Assembly: GCA_019359635.1 (NCBI GenBank)
Contig: JAHHGY010000004.1
Location: 22,669 to 86,668 of the forward strand
DNA from: Chroococcus sp. CMT-3BRIN-NPC107
GTDB lineage: Bacteria; Cyanobacteriota; Cyanobacteriia; Cyanobacteriales; Chroococcidiopsidaceae
Length of the DNA: 64,000 nucleotides
Direction of reading: 5' to 3'
A program made the translations under genes and the position numbers. The notes below the pieces were generated by a model, which ran no database searches, was not told where the DNA came from, and was given only the letters and a program-made list of their open reading frames with translations. Of the stretch, positions 57,045-64,000 are shown in pieces; position 1 is the first letter of the stretch; every line of letters starts with the position of its first letter.

Positions 57045-57137
57045 GTGGTAAACCACAAGCAGTTATGGCTCAACGAAGTTTTAGCCCGATTCATTTTCAA
57101 GGGGTATATTTTTGAATTAACAGGTTTTAAAAAGTGA
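57045..57137 (+). CDS. Candidate 30-codon ORF overlapping the HEPN-like gene
   Basis: A GTG-initiated ORF: MVNHKQLWLNEVLARF, then IFKGYIFELTGFKK. Its TGA overlaps the GTG start of the next gene (GTGA), the classic arrangement of coupled translation. It is not in the track. The composition is protein-like, but it may be a remnant. Confidence 0.3.
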   Translation: MVNHKQLWLNEVLARFIFKGYIFELTGFKK

Positions 57138-57799
57138 ATCAGGTTTATCGTAAACGCTTTCAGGAACTAGCCGATCAGTTAATAGATATAGAAAAAAGAA
57201 AGACTCCCTATAATGGAACGCTAGTTATAGGTGAAAACAATGATTATATTGATGATGCTATTATCTTGAATTGGAAAGTCAAAGTAAGGAATTTACTGGA
57301 TAAAGTTTGTGGTGAAGATTCACAACACTTTCGTCAATTTGAGGAAAACGAGAACAGCAGCCACTTCACAAATTATGAAAATTTACGTAATTTGAAAGCT
57401 GTTTTTCAAGCAGCAAGAGAAGATTTTGAGGGCGGATATCTTTCGTCAATTCGTAGTCTTGTTCAGGCTGAAGTATTTGATTCTGAACTAGAACAGGCTG
57501 AAGAACTTATGAAGAATGGCTATGTCACTGCTGCTGCGGTTATTGCTGGAGTAGTGCTTGAAACTGCTCTCCGAGAGTTATGCGATCGGTCATCGATTGC
57601 ATATGGGAAGTTAGATAAAATGAATGCCGATTTAGCAAAAGCTAGTGTTTATAACAAGGGTGTTCAAAAACGTATTACTGCTCTAGCTGATATACGTAAC
57701 TCTGCTGCTCATGGGAAACCTGAAGAGTTTAAAGAGCAAGATGTTTTAACTATGCTTCAAGGTGTTGAGAGATTTTTAACGGACTATATTTCTATCTAA
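57134..57799 (+). CDS. HEPN/DUF4145-like protein
   Basis: A 221-residue mostly helical protein from a GTG start. The N-terminal RKRFQELADQLIDIEKR and YLSSIRSLVQAEVFDSELEQAEELMKNGYVTAAAVIAGVVLETALRELC are typical of DUF4145-like proteins, and the end has RNSAAH (R188 to H193), an RX4H motif like that of HEPN ribonucleases. HEPN proteins often act as toxins or in phage defence (family knowledge), but many are not nucleases. No nucleotidyltransferase antitoxin is adjacent. Moderately supported. Confidence 0.65.
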   Translation: MNQVYRKRFQELADQLIDIEKRKTPYNGTLVIGENNDYIDDAIILNWKVKVRNLLDKVCGEDSQHFRQFEENENSSHFTNYENLRNLKAVFQAAREDFEGGYLSSIRSLVQAEVFDSELEQAEELMKNGYVTAAAVIAGVVLETALRELCDRSSIAYGKLDKMNADLAKASVYNKGVQKRITALADIRNSAAHGKPEEFKEQDVLTMLQGVERFLTDYISI

Positions 57800-57848
57800 G
57801 GTTGTCATATAAACTAACTATAGTTTTCTCTAACCGTCCCCCACTGGA

Positions 57849-57890
57849 GATCGCATAAGCTCCCCATCGTTTTCAGTAGCTTATACGATC
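57849..57890. repeat. Inverted repeat downstream of HEPN-like gene
   Basis: GATCGCATAAGCT and AGCTTATACGATC pair over 12 of 13 bases with a 16-base centre. It lies between two same-strand genes and could terminate the first. Confidence 0.5.
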
Positions 57891-58007
57891 GCACATTAAG
57901 TTAAAAGGCTTTGCTGTTAGATTGAGATGGTTTTAAAGCGACTTCTCAACTCCCAGCATGAAGCTCATACTTGTATTTAATAGTTTAACAAATTTGTAAG
58001 TAAATTT

Positions 58008-58652
58008 ATGCTCCTAGAATTAAATCAATTAGTTATCCAACCTGGGCAACAATTGTTACTAAAAGATGTTTCTTGGCAGATGTATGAAGACATTTTAGAA
58101 GAATTGGGAGAAAAACGTGCTGCTAGAGTTAATTATAGTCAGGGACTATTGGAAATAATAACCCCATTGCCAGAACATGAATTTGATAAAGAAATTATTG
58201 GCGACTTAGTAAAAGCGCTCCTTGAAGAACTTAACATCGAATTTGTGCCTCTCGGCTTTACTACTTACAAAAATAAGCAGATGTCTGGAGGATTAAAAGC
58301 CGATCAATGCTTTTATATCCAAAATGAACCTGCCATTAGAGGCAAAAAAAGGATAGACCTCACTATAGATCCGCCGCCAGATTTAGCACTTGAAATTGAC
58401 ATTACTTCCCGCACTCGTCTTAACAATTACGAAGCTTTGGGAGTGCCGGAACTATGGCGATACAACGGTCAAAGTTTAGAAATAATTGTGTTAGAAAGTG
58501 GCAAGTATGTTAAATCAAATATTAGCCGCAACTTTCCTAGCTTGCCTTTAGTTGATGTTATTCCTCAATATGTTGAGCGGAGTATGATTGAAGGTAGAAA
58601 CGTCACAATTAAAGCTTTTAGAAGTTGGGTAAAATCCCAAACAAAAAAATAA
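58008..58652 (+). CDS. Uma2-family (DUF820) putative endonuclease
   Basis: A 214-residue PD-(D/E)XK-like protein. It shows EELGEKRAARVNYSQGLLEIITPLPEHEFDKEIIGDLV, GGLKADQCFYIQNE, and PPPDLALEIDITSRTRLNNYEALGVPELWRYNG with the EID-x-K-like core. It is a different subgroup from the Uma2 gene at 49.7 kb. Confidence 0.88.
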   Translation: MLLELNQLVIQPGQQLLLKDVSWQMYEDILEELGEKRAARVNYSQGLLEIITPLPEHEFDKEIIGDLVKALLEELNIEFVPLGFTTYKNKQMSGGLKADQCFYIQNEPAIRGKKRIDLTIDPPPDLALEIDITSRTRLNNYEALGVPELWRYNGQSLEIIVLESGKYVKSNISRNFPSLPLVDVIPQYVERSMIEGRNVTIKAFRSWVKSQTKK

Positions 58653-58683
58653 GTTTTTAGCAATACTTTTAGCTAAAAAATCC

Positions 58684-58722
58684 GCCGCGATCGCCCTTGG
58701 CGCTACCCCTTGGGTAATCGCA
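58684..58722. repeat. HIP1-containing repeat, right-pointing copy
   Basis: GCGATCGCCCTTGGCGCTAC followed by CCCTTGGGTAATCGC. An inverted and partly doubled copy lies at 60421-60479, on the other side of the GH57 gene. Confidence 0.7.
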
Positions 58723-58797
58723 CCTTGTTATCCGTTAAGATTCCCTAAAGAGCGATCGCATTGAATTAAACTTGGTTTTGCAAACTAGCCCTAAAAC

Positions 58798-60387
58798 CTA
58801 CATGGAACGATAAACGCGGTAATTGATTTCGGGGAAAATATTGTCTATTTCCTCAACTTTCTCCAGCCAACCGCTATCAATTTTGCCGATGTTGATGTCT
58901 TCGTAGAGTTTATTAAACCGCATTAAGTGCGATCGCGTTCTTCTCACGGCATAAGGAACCATTGTCCCCGTCCGCATAATAAACGCCCAATCGGATGATT
59001 GTGCTAGTAACACTTCTCTAGCTGCTTGATTTAAAGCCTTCCACTCTAACTCATCGGCAGGTTCCCTGCGTCCAAGTTCAATCATGCGTTCGGCGGCTTT
59101 GTGCAAATGAGGATATACCCAAGCATTAGTTTCATTTAACCAATACTCGTGAAAGCCCTTAAAGCCCCAGCTAGATTGAGAAGGACAACAAACTTGTTGG
59201 GTGGGATTTTCCCTTAAGTAGTCTGCTAGGTGGGTCATTTTGTAAGTCCCCTGATCGTACCAAGACTTACGGTACAGATAATCGATAAACCAAGGGCCTT
59301 CATACCACCAATGACCGAATAACTCCGCATCGTAAGGAGAAACAATTATTGGCGGACGCTGCATTATCCCATGCAGATTATGGACTTGCTGCTCCCGATT
59401 GTACATATAGTTTGCGGCGTGTTCGGCGGCTTTTTCTTTTGCCCAGTATGGATCGTAGAGAGCTTTATCTGATAATCCCAACCCCCGTCCAGTAATTTTG
59501 TGGTACTTGACCCCGGTATTTTTGCGCTGACCGTTGGGCATAATGAAAGGTTTGATGTATTCATATTCTGCCTCCCAGCCCAAATCTTTGTAAAATTCGC
59601 GGTACTCTGCCGCCCCCGGATAGCCAACTTCCGATGACCATACTTGTTGAGAAGATTCGTGATCTCGCCCAAAAGCTGCTACGCCAGTCTCGGTAAAAAT
59701 AGGCGCGTAGCTACCAAAACGCGGACGCGGACGAGCGTAGAGAATGCCATGCCCATCAGTAAGGAAGTACCTTAACCCTGCATCGGCTAACATCCTTTCT
59801 AGCCCTTCGTAGTAGGCGCATTCGGGCAACCAAATACCTTTAGGAGGACGACCAAAAGTTTGCTCGTAGTGTTCGCAAGCGACTTGAATTTGCGCCCAAA
59901 CTGCTTGGGGGTACATCTTCATTAGTGGCAAATAACCGTGAGTCGCACCACAGGTAATAATTTCTAGGTTGTTAGAGTCTTGAAACTGCTTAAAAGCAGT
60001 AACAAGATCGCCCTTATAACGTTCCCAAAGTTTACGAGCGTTGCCAAATTCTTTAACGTAATATTCGGCTAGATAGCGGATATGACCATTATTGCTGTTA
60101 CGCTCTGCTTCTAGGGCTACTAATTCTTCTAATTGGGCTAAATGCAGATCGTAGCGTTCTTGCAGCAACTTATCGCGCAGCATGGATACCAAGGGCGGTG
60201 TCATGCTCATGGTAATTTTGAAGTCGATGCCGTCTTGCTTTAAGCCTTCAAATACTTGCAGTAAGGGAATGTAGGTTTCGGTAATAGCTTCATAAAGCCA
60301 TTCTTCCTCTAAGACATAATCGCTTCCAGGGTGACGGACGTAAGGTAAATGAGCGTGGAGAACAAGAGCGACATAGCCAATAGCCAT
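58798..60387 (-). CDS. GH57 1,4-alpha-glucan branching enzyme
   Basis: A GH57 glycan branching enzyme with C-terminal DUF1957, 529 residues. The track begins 15 codons upstream, but the family starts at MAIGYVALVLHAHLPYVRHPGSDYVLEEEWLYEAI. The nucleophile region is GIWLPECAYYEGLE, and the second catalytic region SPYDAELFGHWWYEG; WGFKGFHEYWLNETNAWVYPHLHKAAERM follows in the C-terminal helical part. It introduces alpha-1,6 branches into glycogen, complementing glgA at 28.5 kb. The gene is flanked by inverted HIP1 repeats. Confidence 0.9.
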   Translation of the reverse strand: MAIGYVALVLHAHLPYVRHPGSDYVLEEEWLYEAITETYIPLLQVFEGLKQDGIDFKITMSMTPPLVSMLRDKLLQERYDLHLAQLEELVALEAERNSNNGHIRYLAEYYVKEFGNARKLWERYKGDLVTAFKQFQDSNNLEIITCGATHGYLPLMKMYPQAVWAQIQVACEHYEQTFGRPPKGIWLPECAYYEGLERMLADAGLRYFLTDGHGILYARPRPRFGSYAPIFTETGVAAFGRDHESSQQVWSSEVGYPGAAEYREFYKDLGWEAEYEYIKPFIMPNGQRKNTGVKYHKITGRGLGLSDKALYDPYWAKEKAAEHAANYMYNREQQVHNLHGIMQRPPIIVSPYDAELFGHWWYEGPWFIDYLYRKSWYDQGTYKMTHLADYLRENPTQQVCCPSQSSWGFKGFHEYWLNETNAWVYPHLHKAAERMIELGRREPADELEWKALNQAAREVLLAQSSDWAFIMRTGTMVPYAVRRTRSHLMRFNKLYEDINIGKIDSGWLEKVEEIDNIFPEINYRVYRSM

Positions 60388-60420
60388 AGGAATCTCAATG
60401 GTGGGGTGTAATAGTTTGGG

Positions 60421-60479
60421 GCGATTACCCAAGGGGTAGCGCTAGGAGCGATTACCAAGGGTAGCGCCAAGGGCGATCG
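60421..60479. repeat. HIP1-containing repeat, inverted double copy
   Basis: Two near-copies of GCGATTACCCAAGGGGTAGCG, then GCCAAGGGCGATCGCG. It is the inverse complement of the element at 58684-58722, upstream of the GH57 start. Confidence 0.7.
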
Positions 60480-60637
60480 CGTTTTAGAAACTAGATATTT
60501 TTAGAATTTTATGCCGAAAGAGGTAGCAGGAGAAACCTTAAAATGTGTAAGTACTAATTCTTCCTTTCGATAAAGGCTCATAATGCAAAGTCCGAGCATT
60601 AGATAGATGTTTTTTAGCTTACTTTTTAATTACAACT

Positions 60638-61777
60638 GTGGCTAGAGATGTAGTTAGCGATCACCCTGTGATTATGACCAACTTGGACAAACAACCAAAA
60701 AACCCACCCTCTGCCATAGAGCAGGTCACTAAAAGTGTTGCAGATATTGCCCGTAACGCTTTCAATGCTGGACAAGAAGCGACGGATCGGGTTCACGATA
60801 TGCTTTCCCAAGTAACCAAAGGTGCGGGAGAAACTATCGATAATGTGGGTAGTAATTGGTTTGTACGGCGACTAACTCGTTTTCTCAATCTCGATTGGCT
60901 GCTGGGTGCTACTGATAGTGTCGATATTGCTAAGGCTGAAAATGCTGTTAAAAAGCTCAAGCAAGAATATCCTCAAGAATCCCCTAGCCAACTTGCTCAC
61001 CGAATTATGGTAGAAAAAGCCACCCAAGCAGGGGGGATTGGGCTTGCAAGCAGTTTTTTACCAGGAATAGCTTTAGCGCTACTTGCGGTAGATTTGGCGG
61101 CGACAACGCGCTTGCAAGCGGAGATGATTTATCAAATTGCGGCGGTGTACGGACTGGACTTGAAAGATCCTGAGCGTCGCGGTGAAGTTTTAGGAATTTT
61201 TGGTTTAGGACTTGGGGGTAGTCGCTTACTAAAAGCTGTTGGTTTAGGCTTATTAAGAAATGTCCCCTTTGCGGGGGCAACAATTGGTGCAAGTTCTAAC
61301 GCTGCAATGTTGTACTCTTTGGGTTATGCTGCCTGTAGATTTTATGAAACCAAACTAAGAGCGCCAGAACAAGCAAAATCTAAGACAATTAACGACTTAC
61401 AGCAACAAAGCAAGAAATATTTAGAAACTGCGATCGCTCAACAAGTTGTTATGGATCGAATTTTAGTCCATGCAATTAGAGCAAGTTACCCAGAAAATTC
61501 TTGGGAGGAGCTTTTACCCCAACTACAAGCAATCAATCTCAGTCCATCTTCAATTAAAGTTATTGGTAACGATTTTAAATCCCCTCAGCCCTTAAATGCG
61601 CTACTAAATCAACTAAACAGCGACTTTGCAATTCCTTTGCTAGCTCAATGCTACCGAATTGTGGAAGCCGATAGCGTCCAAACTCCCGCCGAAAGTCAGG
61701 TAATAAATGCCATTGCTCGTAAGTTCGATCTTGACTTAAATTCTATTAAATCAATGGTGAACGAGCCTCTAATTTAA
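60638..61777 (+). CDS. EcsC-family protein
   Basis: A 379-residue membrane-associated protein from a GTG (an ATG at 60674 is an alternative). The EcsC-like core is QLAHRIMVEKATQAGGIGLASSFLPGIALALLAVDLAATTRLQAEMIYQIAAVYGLDL, followed by FGLGLGGSRLLKAVGLGLLRN and a third hydrophobic stretch. The C-terminus (QTPAESQVINAIARKFDLDLNSIKS) resembles a TerB-like helical end. Cyanobacterial EcsC proteins are uncharacterised. Confidence 0.75.
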   Translation: MARDVVSDHPVIMTNLDKQPKNPPSAIEQVTKSVADIARNAFNAGQEATDRVHDMLSQVTKGAGETIDNVGSNWFVRRLTRFLNLDWLLGATDSVDIAKAENAVKKLKQEYPQESPSQLAHRIMVEKATQAGGIGLASSFLPGIALALLAVDLAATTRLQAEMIYQIAAVYGLDLKDPERRGEVLGIFGLGLGGSRLLKAVGLGLLRNVPFAGATIGASSNAAMLYSLGYAACRFYETKLRAPEQAKSKTINDLQQQSKKYLETAIAQQVVMDRILVHAIRASYPENSWEELLPQLQAINLSPSSIKVIGNDFKSPQPLNALLNQLNSDFAIPLLAQCYRIVEADSVQTPAESQVINAIARKFDLDLNSIKSMVNEPLI

Positions 61778-62181
61778 ACTTTATTTACTCAATTTCTACC
61801 CAAAAGTAGTTGCATAGCTTTCGGATACTAACTCGGTATCTATAAGCAACAAAGACGAATTGTTTTTGTAACTAATTTTCGCAATTTCAACCTATAAATA
61901 TTTGTAGATTAAGTGAACGTTAACAATTTGTTGACCATCCGTTAATTTTGAGTTGGTAACTTTAATTGTGGGCTTCGCAATCAAATCAAGGGATTTGAGG
62001 ATATTTTTGGTTAAAAATAAGTCAGCTACTTAAAATAAAAATTACTAAAAAGTAGTCTAATCTAATTTAAAAATATTCTAAAAAGCTTGCAGTCTATCAA
62101 AAGAATGCAAAACCCTAATCCCTTGGCTTTATTTGAGTTGCCCAAAGTGAAATAAAGTAACCACAAAAACACCGATTTAAG
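61778..62181. other. 404-bp promoter region of phoD
   Basis: Non-coding. It contains the Pho-box array listed separately, about 220 bp ahead of the phoD start, leaving room for a long leader. Nothing else was recognised. Confidence 0.6.
61908..61959 (+). promoter_or_regulatory. Pho-box array upstream of phoD
   Basis: Repeats GTTAACAA, GTTGACCA and GTTAATTT are 8 bp long with 3-bp spacers (exact 11-bp period); GTTGGTAA follows in the same phase and ATTAAGTG precedes it. This matches the cyanobacterial SphR/PhoB box (tandem PyTTAA-type 8-mers, 3-bp spacing). Its place ahead of an alkaline phosphatase supports phosphate-limitation control. Confidence 0.75.
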
Positions 62182-63783
62182 ATGGACAACTTTAATTTTG
62201 AGCGCCTGCTATCAAGTAAGCTAAAACGCCGTAGTTTGCTAGTAGGTGCGGGAGCCTTAACCGGAATTGCGATCGCGCAAGCGCGCCCGGTTACGGGCTT
62301 CGCAAGTCAGCATTCAACTAAAGTAGTTGCCCAACCAATATTATCAGGATATCCCTTTAGTTTAGGCGTAGCTTCTGGCGATCCATTACCAGATAGTGTT
62401 GTACTGTGGACGCGCTTGGCTCCTAGTCCTTTTGACGGTGGGGGAATGCCCCCCAATCTTGTGCCTGTACAGTGGCAAGTATCGGCTAACGAAAGCATGA
62501 GCCAAATTGTGAAAAGTGGCATGGTAATTGCCAGGCCAGAATTAGCCCATTCTGTCAGAGTGGATGTACGCGGGCTTAGACCTGGAAGGTGGTACTGGTA
62601 TCAATTTAGAATAGGGAATGAATTAAGCCAAATTGGACGCACTCGCACCGCCCCGACTAGAGGAGATGCTGGAAATCAGTTGCGCTTTGCCTTTGCCTCT
62701 TGTCAAGATTGGCAAAATGGCTATTTTAACGCCTACAAACACATGGCAGCCGAAGACCTCGATTTAGTTGTACATTTAGGCGATTATATTTACGAGTACG
62801 GACCTCAATCTGGCGGGCCGCGTCAGCACAATAGTGAAGAAATTATTACCCTAGACGACTATCGCAACCGCTATGCACTGTACAGAACCGACCCAGACTT
62901 GCAAGCCGTCCATGCGGCGTTCCCTTGGATCGTAACCTGGGACGACCACGAAGTTGATAATAATTATGCTGGTGAAGTCGCCGAAGACGAGCAAACCCAG
63001 CAAGAATTATTGACACGAAGGGCTAATGCTTATCAGGCCTACTACGAACATATGCCCCTGCGTCGTTCATCAATGCCTAACGGGTCAGATATGCAGTTGT
63101 ATCGGCGTTTTACCTTTGCTAATTTAGCTGAGTTTAACGTTCTAGATACTCGCCAATACCGCAGCGATCAACCCTGCGGTGATGAACTAAAACCCCGTTG
63201 CGAAGCCGCTTTTGACCCCAATGCAACGATGACCGGGCAACAGCAAGAACGTTGGTTGTTCAAAGGGTTAAGCAATTCCCAAGCCCGTTGGAATATTATT
63301 GCTCAACAAACTATGTTGGCGGAGTACGATTTTGATGCTACCCCTGGATCGGAAGTATTCAACGTCGATCAATGGGATGGTTATGTTGCCGCTCGTAGCC
63401 GACTACTTGACTTTTTAAACCAGCAAAAACCATCAAACCCAGTTGTGATTACCGGGGATATTCATTCTAGTTGGGTACACGACCTAAAAACAGACTTTAG
63501 CAATATAAATTCGCCGACTGTAGGTACAGAATTTGTCGGAACTTCTATTTCTTCCGATTTTCCCCGTGCATTTATTGCGCCTGTAACCGCAGCTTTAGCA
63601 GATAATCCTCATACTAAGTTTTTTGATGGTGCTTTTCGCGGCTATGTTCGTTGCAACCTCACCCGCCAAGCTTGGCAAAGTGATTACCGCGCTGTATCTA
63701 CAATTCTCGACCAAAATTCTACTATCAGCACCTTGGCATCCTTTGTCGTTGAGAATGGGCAACCGGGCGCTCAAAATGCTTGA
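62182..63783 (+). CDS. phoD: Alkaline phosphatase D (PhoD)
   Basis: A 533-residue calcium/iron phosphodiesterase/phosphatase that releases phosphate from organic esters outside the cytoplasm. The N-terminus is a Tat signal (LKRRSLLVGAGALTGIAIA, RR at 16-17). The N-terminal PhoD-N domain has YPFSLGVASGDPLPDSVVLWTRLAP, and the metallophosphoesterase part has RFAFASCQDWQNGYF, HLGDYIYEYG, IVTWDDHEVDNNYAG and VVITGDIHSSW. A Pho-box array precedes it. Downstream lies an inverted repeat, then an IS end. Confidence 0.95.
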   Translation: MDNFNFERLLSSKLKRRSLLVGAGALTGIAIAQARPVTGFASQHSTKVVAQPILSGYPFSLGVASGDPLPDSVVLWTRLAPSPFDGGGMPPNLVPVQWQVSANESMSQIVKSGMVIARPELAHSVRVDVRGLRPGRWYWYQFRIGNELSQIGRTRTAPTRGDAGNQLRFAFASCQDWQNGYFNAYKHMAAEDLDLVVHLGDYIYEYGPQSGGPRQHNSEEIITLDDYRNRYALYRTDPDLQAVHAAFPWIVTWDDHEVDNNYAGEVAEDEQTQQELLTRRANAYQAYYEHMPLRRSSMPNGSDMQLYRRFTFANLAEFNVLDTRQYRSDQPCGDELKPRCEAAFDPNATMTGQQQERWLFKGLSNSQARWNIIAQQTMLAEYDFDATPGSEVFNVDQWDGYVAARSRLLDFLNQQKPSNPVVITGDIHSSWVHDLKTDFSNINSPTVGTEFVGTSISSDFPRAFIAPVTAALADNPHTKFFDGAFRGYVRCNLTRQAWQSDYRAVSTILDQNSTISTLASFVVENGQPGAQNA

Positions 63784-63823
63784 TTTTACTACCTGAAATT
63801 TTGCAAGAACATAGTTAATAATG

Positions 63824-63858
63824 TCCCGTCGAGCAAATTTATTAATAACTTGACGGGA
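63824..63858 (+). terminator. Hairpin after phoD
   Basis: TCCCGTC / GACGGGA with G-T extended stem, 40 bp after the phoD stop. No T tract follows, so it is a moderate candidate. Confidence 0.45.
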
Positions 63859-63877
63859 ATCTATCAATTAAGCTTTA

Positions 63878-64000
63878 GAGGCTGTTTGAAAAGTTAGAGA
63901 AATGGTAAAAAAGCTCTCTCAGTATACGCTGTGAATAGATTCAGTAGACAGCACCGAGAAAGCAACATGAGCAAAGCATACCCCAGCAATCTGACCCGTG
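63878..64000 (+). mobile_element. Insertion sequence, left end (truncated by window)
   Basis: GAGGCTGTTTGAAAAG resembles a terminal inverted repeat, followed by about 75 bp of leader and then a transposase start. The right end lies outside the window. The family appears IS5/IS4-like from the transposase start. Confidence 0.7.
63967..64000 (+). CDS. IS5-like transposase, N-terminal fragment (window edge)
   Basis: Only the first 11 codons are in the window: MSKAYPSNLTR. This opening is common in cyanobacterial IS5-family transposases (family recollection). The rest is beyond the edge, so completeness cannot be judged. Confidence 0.65.
   Translation, partial: MSKAYPSNLTR

Noticed and set aside
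1-64000. CRISPR arrays
   Set aside because: No regularly spaced identical repeats with unique spacers; the recurring GCGATCGC octamer is HIP1, a genome-wide cyanobacterial motif.
1-64000. tRNA or rRNA genes
   Set aside because: I inspected the longer intergenic gaps and found no cloverleaf with a TTCRANNC arm or rRNA-like sequence; a tRNAscan run would settle it.

Overview
The window is a stretch of cyanobacterial chromosome. Evidence: frequent HIP1 octamers (GCGATCGC), DUF2808, DUF4079 and Ycf46 proteins, a proton-translocating transhydrogenase with split alpha subunit, CYP110-type P450, glgA, FurA, and an Hps pseudopilin cluster. Gene content and dispersed palindromes fit a Chroococcidiopsis/Synechocystis PCC 7509-like or filamentous lineage, but I cannot assign a genus from this sequence alone. 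No rRNA, tRNA or CRISPR array was seen.

Layout. 0.1-7.6 kb: a secreted DUF2808 protein, recN, the chaperones clpB and htpG, and rpmB. 8-16.4 kb: a five-gene operon for a giant pilin-like protein (HpsA) and four pseudopilins (HpsB, HpsC and two GspH-like proteins), ending convergently against pntB-pntA2-pntA1. 20-26.4 kb: a second DUF2808 gene, then the conserved rpmH-rnpA-PH domain-yidC-jag-DUF177-ycf46 run for membrane protein insertion and ribosome/RNA functions, an SH3 protein and furA. 26.5-34.8 kb: a cyanobacterial hypothetical, glgA, two tandem peptide-type solute-binding lipoproteins and ispF with a small membrane partner. 35-37.7 kb: a PPOX protein and the arsenosugar pair arsS/arsM. 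38-42 kb: a DUF4079 membrane protein and ureB-ureC (no ureA in view). 42-51 kb: small secreted proteins, an M20 amidohydrolase, a truncated amine oxidase pseudogene, a cytosine-deaminase-like enzyme, CYP110, ribokinase, a frameshifted phosphotransferase, Uma2 and an acetyltransferase. 51-55.3 kb: a complete carbohydrate ABC importer. 55.3-60.4 kb: a displaced piece of glgA, larB, a HEPN-like protein, another Uma2 and a GH57 branching enzyme. 60.6-64 kb: an EcsC protein, a Tat-exported PhoD phosphatase preceded by a Pho-box array, and the left end of an insertion sequence cut by the window edge.

Common threads: carbohydrate metabolism (glgA, GH57, sugar importer, ribokinase), nutrient scavenging (PhoD, urease, peptide-type SBPs) and arsenic handling. 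The 44-58 kb interval is a plastic zone with three gene remnants, two Uma2 genes and several dispersed repeats. I did not find a clearly novel multi-gene system. The strongest points for follow-up are the glgA fragment, the duplicated ureB leader that creates a 12-codon upstream ORF, the Pho-box array, and the Hps pseudopilin operon with its possible embedded ice-binding-like module.
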